64,000 nucleotides of DNA, taken from contig JAKSYS010000018.1 in the NCBI GenBank assembly GCA_022925895.1, positions 62,001 through 126,000 on the forward strand. Reading direction: 5' to 3'. Made by a program: the position numbers and the translations under genes. This stretch comes from Fragilaria crotonensis. Lineage: Eukaryota > Bacillariophyta > Fragilariophyceae > Fragilariales > Fragilariaceae. Below, piece after piece: positions 58,015-64,000 of this stretch. Numbering within the stretch: the stretch's first letter is position 1; each line of letters starts with the position of its first letter. The notes under the pieces are model-generated. The model was not told the origin of the DNA, searched no databases, and was given only the letters and a program-made list of their open reading frames with translations.

Positions 58015-58845
58015 ATGGGGCAATCTAGGATTTCGATTGCGATGGTGCTAATCATTCCAATTCTTTTCACCGGAACAAGCACATGCAGTTCATTTTGTGA
58101 AGGGTTCACATTTAACTTGAATCCATCAATACCCTACCGTCTCAATACGCAAGTCTTTTCAAATAATCCTGATCCAGAATCATTACAGTGGTACAATGCA
58201 GAGTTAGTTGACGACATGGGGGAAGACGATGATGAGGATTGGCTTCCCGATCGCGAAAAGGCACTCCGGAAACGCAAGTTTGCTCAGGAATATTACGCTC
58301 AAGCTCCAGCGGAACGAGTCAATCAAATCAAAACTCCAGCAGCTCCTTCAGATTCTGACGAAGAAGTGAAGAGAACACCGGTGTACACGGAAGAGGAAGA
58401 GGAACTCATCCTTGCCATGGGTGGTAAGACCGGTGGGAAACGTGAACCAGGCTATCTGGGAGACTCTACTTTGGCCGAGGTTGCTCAAGACTATTCTGTC
58501 CCTGTTTGTTATTTGGCAGATGTTCTCTGTACATGGGGAGTGCCAGTCCCCATCAATGTCCACGAACGATTGGGAGACATGGTTACTGGTGAGCAGGCCT
58601 TTGCTATTCTGGAAGCAATCCTCACTCTGGATGTGGCTGCGCTGCAAGATCGATATTCGAATAATAACTTGATGGAAGTCTGTAATTACTATGATATTGA
58701 CCTTCGAGATGCATTTCAGATGGCGATCAAGGAGGGGTGGAGTGTGCCATTCGGAGTTCAAACTTGCTTACGAGTTGAGCAAGAAGAAGATCTATTACGA
58801 GTTCTTGGTGGTTCATTCGTTGCGCCAGATAATGACGATGACTAG
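58015..58845 (+). CDS. Secretory/plastid-type conserved protein of unknown function
   Basis: 276 residues from ATG 58015, chosen over the upstream start at 57799 because it puts a signal peptide at the N-terminus (ISIAMVLIIPILFTGTSTCS). EGFTFNLNPS follows, possibly a plastid transit start. An acidic region (DDMGEDDDEDWLPDREKALR) and KFAQEYYAQAPAERV lead to a helical domain. TLAEVAQDYSVPVCYLADVL and its continuation through GDMVTGEQAFAILEAI have a helix-turn-helix look. A related second unit follows (DRYSNNNLMEVCNYYDIDLR, then KEGWSVPFG). I do not recognise the family. It ends in an Asp run. Confidence 0.6.
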   Translation: MGQSRISIAMVLIIPILFTGTSTCSSFCEGFTFNLNPSIPYRLNTQVFSNNPDPESLQWYNAELVDDMGEDDDEDWLPDREKALRKRKFAQEYYAQAPAERVNQIKTPAAPSDSDEEVKRTPVYTEEEEELILAMGGKTGGKREPGYLGDSTLAEVAQDYSVPVCYLADVLCTWGVPVPINVHERLGDMVTGEQAFAILEAILTLDVAALQDRYSNNNLMEVCNYYDIDLRDAFQMAIKEGWSVPFGVQTCLRVEQEEDLLRVLGGSFVAPDNDDD

Positions 58846-58904
58846 ACGCAGTTTTTCTTCTCAAGGATATGCTACTTTTCGTTTGGTTCGATACCGAGTT
58901 GCGA

Positions 58905-61110
58905 TTAGAATCCTTTACTGCTTTCCAATGCGGCATCCTTGGCATTCTTCAGGAAAAGCTCTGACCTTGTCAAGATCCTTCTTCCCCTGGAGTTGCCTCT
59001 ACACCAGAGCTTACATCAATACCCCATGGTCGAACTGAACCAACAGCATCCATAACATTATCTGGCGTCAAACCGCCTGCAATAATGACGGGCAATCCCG
59101 CGTCTTGAATCCTTTGAGCAATGGTCCAATCAAATGTGACTCCAGTACCGCCGCCAGCCTTGGATCCCTTTATGGATGTATCCAACAGAATAGCGGCAGG
59201 ATCCGTCGTCAACTTGCTTAGTAAATCCTCAACAGCCGTGCTACTCGCCATGCCAGTTTCCGGATCTGTCACCACGTCTACAACACGAATTGCTGGGACG
59301 CCAATATCTGCAACGGCACATGCCTCCATACCTTCATCTCCATGTAACTGTACCATGTCGAGTCCACATTCTTCGACCATTTGTCTGACGTATTCCGGTT
59401 CATGATTCTGAAAGACTCCAACCACTATTGGGCGTTTACCAGCGCTTTCTTCCAGACGTCGTGCAACCGAAACGAGTTGTGACACTGGCTCTGCTCGAGG
59501 CGCACTAGTCTCAATGGTAAGGATCGATGACCGTTCTCCAAAGGCTCGCACTGTTTCAACCACTTCCTTGGCTTGCTCAGCAGTGACACATCGCTTGGAT
59601 GCAGAAACGAAAATAACACCAATCAAGTTTGCTCCAGATTGACAAGCTACCAGTGCATCCTCGGCATTGGTAATGCCACACACCTTGATGAGTTTTGTGC
59701 CTCTCGTGTAGGCACCTCCCGCTCCAGAGGAACCATTCGATTCATTTTGATAATAGTCTTGTGGGTCCAAACACAAATCTCGAATCGCTTGTTGAGGATC
59801 AGTTGCTCGCATGAGTGATTCACCAATCAAACACATGCCAACACCAGCTTCGCGATAGTGATGTACATCCATGGCGGTGGACATGCCACTCAATGATGAC
59901 AGTACGTACGGAGCATTTGGAGTGTCATGATGGTATTCCTTGTTTTGTTGTTTCATGAGTGCAGCGATATGATCCGTTGTACCCAAGTCCATGTGGAAGG
60001 TATGTAGATTGCGATTGTTAATTCCAATCACAGTGGCACCAGCCTCCAAAGCAACTTCCAATTCTTCGTCGGCGTGGACCTCCACGAGTGGTTCCATTCC
60101 AAGGGATCGACAATACTTGATCAATCGTTCTAGCAAGTGTTGAGGCAGGACCGCTACAATCAATAGTACAGTATCAGCACCATGCGCCGCTGCTTCCGCA
60201 ATCATGTATTCATTGACAATAAATTCCTTGCGCAGAATGGCTGGACGACTTGCATAGTCAGTATTGGTGGCAAGTCGAACTTCCTTCACATCCTCCAACG
60301 ATCCTTTGAACCAACGCTGTTCTGTTAATACCGAAATAATGTTGGCACCTGCCTTGGCATACTTCGTAGCCTGTTCGCCAGCATTCAAATGCATTGCGAT
60401 CTCGCCCTTGCTGGGGGATGCTCGTTTGAATTCTGCAGCCAGGGCCATGCGGGGTGCTTGTGATTTAATGACACGATTGAGATCCAAGATGGGACCATGA
60501 TTTGTAGCAAAGTTGTTGGCTTGTGCAATGAGAGACTCTTGACTAGGAAAGGATGTGAAATTCTGTGTAATTATCATATGGATGAGGGTGCATGAATATT
60601 GATGTAGGTTGTGCGGCTAATAGTGGGTCTGTACACGTCATGAAATTTCCGGACTCTTACCATATAATTTTGATAATCCAGAAGAACAGTTGCTGTAATT
60701 GTCTGCAGCATACTCAATTGATGGTCCTCGGCACCGTAACCGTACCCATAGATATGCCTTGCATCGAATGATGGATTGTCACTATCTGCCAAGAGTGAAT
60801 CCAAGGCTGCCTTGAGTTGTTCTTTCGAATACTCATGTTGAATCATTTGTTGTTTGGGAGTTTGGTCCTGTGTAGTACTATCAGGACTTTGAGTAGCAAA
60901 CAGCGGTGGTGATCTTTTACCTGCACGTTGTGTTCGTGTTTGTGATCGCAATTGCAATTGAGAGGCTGCAAAGTCAGATGAAGCTGTAATAATACCAACA
61001 CGTACGGACGAGACGGAGATGGGGAAGGCTTGAATGGAAGGCAAACAGATGAAGGATAACAAAAAGATACAGACAACGAAGCAGACGGCAGGAACTTGTG
61101 GTTGGATCAT
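58905..61110 (-). CDS. Plastid indole-3-glycerol-phosphate synthase / phosphoribosylanthranilate isomerase fusion (TrpC-TrpF)
   Basis: Exon 1 is 60661-61110 and exon 2 starts at 60562; the 98-bp intron is phase 0. The N-terminus is a signal peptide ending SIQAFPIS, a plastid import motif. TrpC domain: AAEFKRASPSKGEI, AILRKEFIVNEYMI, VEVHADEELEVALEAGA, GINNRNLHTF, GMCLIGESLM. TrpF domain: LIKVCGITNAEDAL with the catalytic Cys, VVGVFQNHEPE, MVQLHGDE, LDTSIKGSKAGGGTGVTFDW with the catalytic Asp, IIAGGLTPDNV, GIDVSSGVE. The enzyme performs two consecutive steps of tryptophan synthesis. As assembled a stop occurs at 58970, giving 680 residues. Directly after it, another frame reads the expected family tail (LDKVRAF, LKNAKDAALESSKG), ending at 58905, so one or two single-base indels (GGGG run near 58984) probably truncate the C-terminus artificially. 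Confidence 0.92.
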
Positions 61111-62119
61111 TTCGATGAAAATGAAATGTACTTCAGTACTACGGTTCTGCCAATCGTCCAATGGAGTGTGAAAAGTGTGGAAGTGACATACGCTGGTACT
61201 TCGTACTTGCATTAATTATTATATATTATTTTTATTATATCATCATTAATTAAGAAATAAATACTCCGTATCGGAGTACACCTGTGTGGCTGTGTGGTAA
61301 TGAACCCATCAAGGTTCAATTTTAAGTTGTATGCTCACTTACAGGTGGAGCAGTATTAAGTATTAATAATAAGAGCTCAGAGCATACATAACATGCGACA
61401 GCCACTCGCAACATATGGTACCGGTAATGCGTGATCTGAGAATGAACAATTTACACGTAACCCGAGTACTGGTACTTGTACTGTGCCAGCTCTTGTTATT
61501 ACCGAAGGTGTCACGAAGATTCGTGTTGACAAGAGCGCATTTTATGAATACACCTTGGCTACTTGGCCAACATAGACTACGAGTAGACTATAGAAGAAGA
61601 GATTGGTTAGTGGTAAGGCCTATTCTCATCTGAAAGGTTCCAGAGTTCATTTGCATTATTGGCGCGCATGCTGTGGTCGACGGCGGTGAGTCAGCTGCCC
61701 TTGCGGCACAGGCACAGGGGCACAGGTGAATCAGCTCGTGAGTGCGAGTGACGCTACGTCTGGAACCATTAAAATACCTATAGAGTAGTACTTCCGGTCA
61801 AGTGGACGGTGTTGATTGCTCTATATTCGAATTGGCTCCTATTGTCAACGCTGGCACTGGGCACCAGTATGCCTGCGCTAAGAAGCTCGCTTCAAGTACT
61901 AGAAGAAAGTATCAATCCCCCTCAACACGTCAGGAGCTTGAGATAGTCAATGACGCAGTGCGGAATAAAAAAGCTCGCCGGACGAATGAAAGTTGATAAA
62001 AGTAAATTCAGAAGATTTCCAGTTCGCAACTCATGTTTTGAACAAAAGAGGAATACTCACACAAAAGATGTGTGTTCTGCAGTGTACAATGTCGACTCAC
62101 GGGGTCATAAATCGGGATC
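61111..62119. other. Intergenic, AT-rich in part
   Basis: About 1 kb. Contains an A/T-only stretch near 61211-61260, an ACTCCGTATCGGAGT inverted repeat near 61263, and a 64-codon frame at 61802-61996 without recognisable features. The promoter of the TrpC-TrpF gene is expected at the left edge. Confidence 0.4.
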
Positions 62120-62905
62120 TTAGAGAGTGGGCTTGAGAGTAGGTCGTCGCGTCGGCTTGCGTGTAGGACCTCTGGCAGTGGGTTTCTGAGTAGGTCGTCG
62201 CGTCGGCTTGCGTGTAGGAACTCTGGAAGTGGGTTTCTGAGTAGGTCGTCGCGTCGGATTGCGTGTAGGACCTCTGGAAGTGGGTTTCTGAGTAGGTCGT
62301 CGCGTCGGCTTGCGTGTAGGACCTCTGGAAGTGGGTTTCTGAGTAGGTCGTCGCGTCGGCTTGCGTGTAGGACTGGCCGTTCCCATAGGAGCACCATTTG
62401 GGGAAGTGCCGCTGTCGGGCGCACAAGCGCAGACACCAATAATATCTGGATAGATTAGACAGTTTTCTAATGGAAGCTCACCGTTCAGGCCAGCCGTTTG
62501 CAATTCTCCGCAAGCGATCGGGTCATAATATGGAAATGCGAAGATTGCATCAGGTGCTGTAACGCTCTTGCCATCTCCGCAAATGGAACACCCTTGTCCT
62601 GGGGTAGTTGGCTTGAGAGTGGTCGGCTTGGCCGTTCCCATAGGAGCACCAGTTGGGGAAGGGCCACTGTCGGGCGCACAAGCGCAGACATCAATGAAAG
62701 GTGGAAGGGCTGCGCAGCCATCTAATGGTATCTCGCCATTTCGGCCAGCCGTTTGCAATTCTCCACAAGCGACCGGGTCAAAAGTAGGAAATTCGAAGAT
62801 TGCATCAGGTGCTGTAACGCTCTTGCCATCTCCGCAAACGGAGCACCCTTGTCCATTCGCAACAGCGAAGAATACGGCAAGGAAAAGAGTTCCTCTGAAG
62901 GACAT
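62120..62905 (-). CDS. Secreted Cys-rich protein with Pro/Thr/Arg repeats
   Basis: 261 residues, no intron. Signal peptide MSFRGTLFLAVFFAVANG. Two homologous Cys-rich units of about 70 residues follow, each with C-x2-C (CSVCGDG or CSICGDG), KSVTAPDAIF, ACGELQTAG.NGE and VCACAPDSG. They are separated by a Pro/Thr linker. The C-terminal third is a repeat of 17 residues (RKPTRRPTQKPTSRGPT and variants), positively charged and rich in Thr/Pro, likely O-glycosylated or polysaccharide/silica-binding. There is no C-terminal membrane anchor. A cell-wall or extracellular-matrix role is likely by analogy with other diatom Pro/Thr-rich secreted proteins; no exact family is named. Confidence 0.75.
   Translation of the reverse strand: MSFRGTLFLAVFFAVANGQGCSVCGDGKSVTAPDAIFEFPTFDPVACGELQTAGRNGEIPLDGCAALPPFIDVCACAPDSGPSPTGAPMGTAKPTTLKPTTPGQGCSICGDGKSVTAPDAIFAFPYYDPIACGELQTAGLNGELPLENCLIYPDIIGVCACAPDSGTSPNGAPMGTASPTRKPTRRPTQKPTSRGPTRKPTRRPTQKPTSRGPTRNPTRRPTQKPTSRVPTRKPTRRPTQKPTARGPTRKPTRRPTLKPTL
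62129..62372 (-). repeat. 51-bp minisatellite, about 4.8 units, coding
   Basis: Units start at about 62129, 62180, 62231, 62282 and 62333. They encode the 17-residue Pro/Thr/Arg repeat of the secreted protein. Units differ by only a few substitutions. All three minus-strand frames are free of stops through the array. Confidence 0.9.
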
Positions 62906-63139
62906 GGTAATGTTTCAAAATCAACCTTGGTAATTGTTTCGAGGGAATGTGGTAGGGAAGCATCAGGTAAATTTTTGCGAGTTGTTGCCACAAAATCTAG
63001 CAGAGATTCGCCAGGATTCGTGAACTTGTGCAAAGATGAATGAATCCTCGGACCTCGAAAACTCAAACTCCTGCCGTGAGAGATCAGAGGTGAAATGTGA
63101 AATTTTAAAAAACCCGAACGCTATTTTAACGTATTGCCG
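62906..63139. other. Upstream region of the secreted-protein gene
   Basis: Short spacer, presumably with the promoter and leader. No further feature. Confidence 0.3.
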
Positions 63140-63891
63140 CTATGTTCATACCAAGAACACTCGACCCACACGGCGAAACCTTGCCTTATACAAACAAGCC
63201 CCCGCACCCATACACTTGTCCCATGTATCTATTACAACATCCACGATATCAAGTATTGACGATTGACGGATAGATCGTGTTCCTGCTCTTATCCGCGTCG
63301 CTACGACCCGATTCAGATCCGCCCTGATGAGTGGCTCGTGAATTGCAATCCAATTTTTGTTGACCCAAAGGGGTCGACCAAAATGCTCTGTAACATCGGC
63401 GTACATGAGGTTTTGCACCTCCGTACTCAGCCGCGCTCGGTAATCGTATAGTTCTCGCAAAGTCCTGTGCACCTCTCTAGTCTCAGCTTGTGCGCGAGAG
63501 CGTGCATCCGCCCCATGTAGATCTCGGTTCCGACTTTCCCAGCACAGTGCCCACCATTGATCCCATAACAGCCCAATAATAGTGACTTGCCACCATTGAT
63601 CCATGCGTTATTGCTTCTTCTTTTTCTTATTGTGTACCTCTTCCGCATCCTTTTGTGCATAGTAGGTATCCTGGACATCACTCCACTCATTGCTGAACCG
63701 CCCCAAAAAAGTTGTTGCCATCCAATCTCATTTTGTTGTCGAATGAGTTGATGGACCTCCTGTGGGTATTGCTGGGGATTGATGGTGTCATCATCTGTAG
63801 CGTGTTGGAACCAACCGGTCAATGCACCGCTCAACAGTCCTCGCTTCAGCAATGGAGGACGCGTTTGCAATGACTCGCATTTCAAATACAA
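63140..63891 (-). pseudogene. Retroelement C-terminal fragment
   Basis: Two overlapping minus-strand frames join with one indel or stop near 63605. The first reads QQNEIGWQQLFWG, then, in another frame, RFSNEWSDVQDTYYAQKDAE and a Lys run. The second reads QWWQVTIIGLLWDQWWALCW then ESRNRDLHGADARSRAQAET and WVNKNWIAIHEPL. The Trp-rich block followed by RNRDLHG resembles the C-terminal domain of retroelement ORFs that I associate with diatom genomes. The rest would lie beyond the right window edge. Confidence 0.5.
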
Positions 63892-63960
63892 AAACGTGAA
63901 CTAATTATCGGGTTGTCACCGTATCCCGGCCGGTAGGCCGCGATTGTTTACCCCGTCCCA

Positions 63961-63974
63961 GCGGCTTAAGCCGC
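63961..63974. repeat. 14-bp perfect palindrome GCGGCTTAAGCCGC
   Basis: A perfect GC-rich palindrome close to the window end, next to another imperfect one (CCCGGCCGGTAGGCC near 63926). It may be part of the retroelement leader or of a terminal structure. Confidence 0.6.
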
Positions 63975-64000
63975 GAGAACTTATTTGTATAAATAGATGT

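Noticed and set aside
62129-62372. Regular repeats resembling a CRISPR array
   Set aside because: Units are contiguous 51-bp minisatellite copies without unique spacers, inside a coding frame of a eukaryotic gene.

Overview
This window is nuclear DNA of a photosynthetic stramenopile, most probably a pennate diatom. The evidence is: short GT-AG introns of about 74-240 bp; N-termini that combine a signal peptide with an A-F motif of the ASAF type used for import into secondary plastids (genes at 40332, 44586, 47327 and 61110, the last three with variants of the motif); a plastid-type TrpC-TrpF fusion; diatom-style PLAC8 proteins; and a Ty1/copia element of the kind common in diatom genomes. I did not try to name the species. 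No rRNA or tRNA gene and no CRISPR array was seen.

Layout. Positions 1-3883 are the 3' part of a frameshifted Ty1/copia pol gene, followed by a poorly resolved LTR. Positions 5104-11378 hold two convergent PLAC8 genes. Positions 12186-13435 are a non-autonomous DNA element with terminal inverted repeats and internal GGGGTTAATTAACCCC palindromes. Positions 13805-20307 carry a BCL7-like nuclear protein, a secreted MsrB-like protein, proteasome ATPase RPT4 and a [2Fe-2S]/TPR-like protein. Positions 21270-28361 hold two paralogous four-helix membrane proteins, separated by about 5 kb of decayed transposon DNA. Positions 29010-34941 hold two divergent PLAC8 genes. Positions 35553-47327 are a housekeeping stretch: inositol-3-phosphate synthase, a DHHC palmitoyltransferase with a triplicated 3' end, a plastid FNR-like reductase, a 355-bp tandem repeat, ribosomal protein L35, a UbiA prenyltransferase and a plastid-type unknown protein. 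Positions 47832-50950 are a DDE transposase gene. Positions 53061-62905 carry an ARM-repeat protein, a small secreted helical protein, a plastid-type unknown, TrpC-TrpF and a secreted Cys/Pro-Thr-rich protein. The window ends in a decayed retroelement.

Two themes stand out. First, four PLAC8 paralogues share an undescribed N-terminal helical motif and a C-terminal extension of the PLAC8 domain, and in three of them the reading frame is broken. Second, single-base indels, often in short homopolymers, interrupt many otherwise well-conserved genes (retroelement, PLAC8 genes, membrane protein, reductase, transposase, ARM protein, TrpC-TrpF). This looks more like residual assembly error than gene death, but the sequence alone cannot decide.
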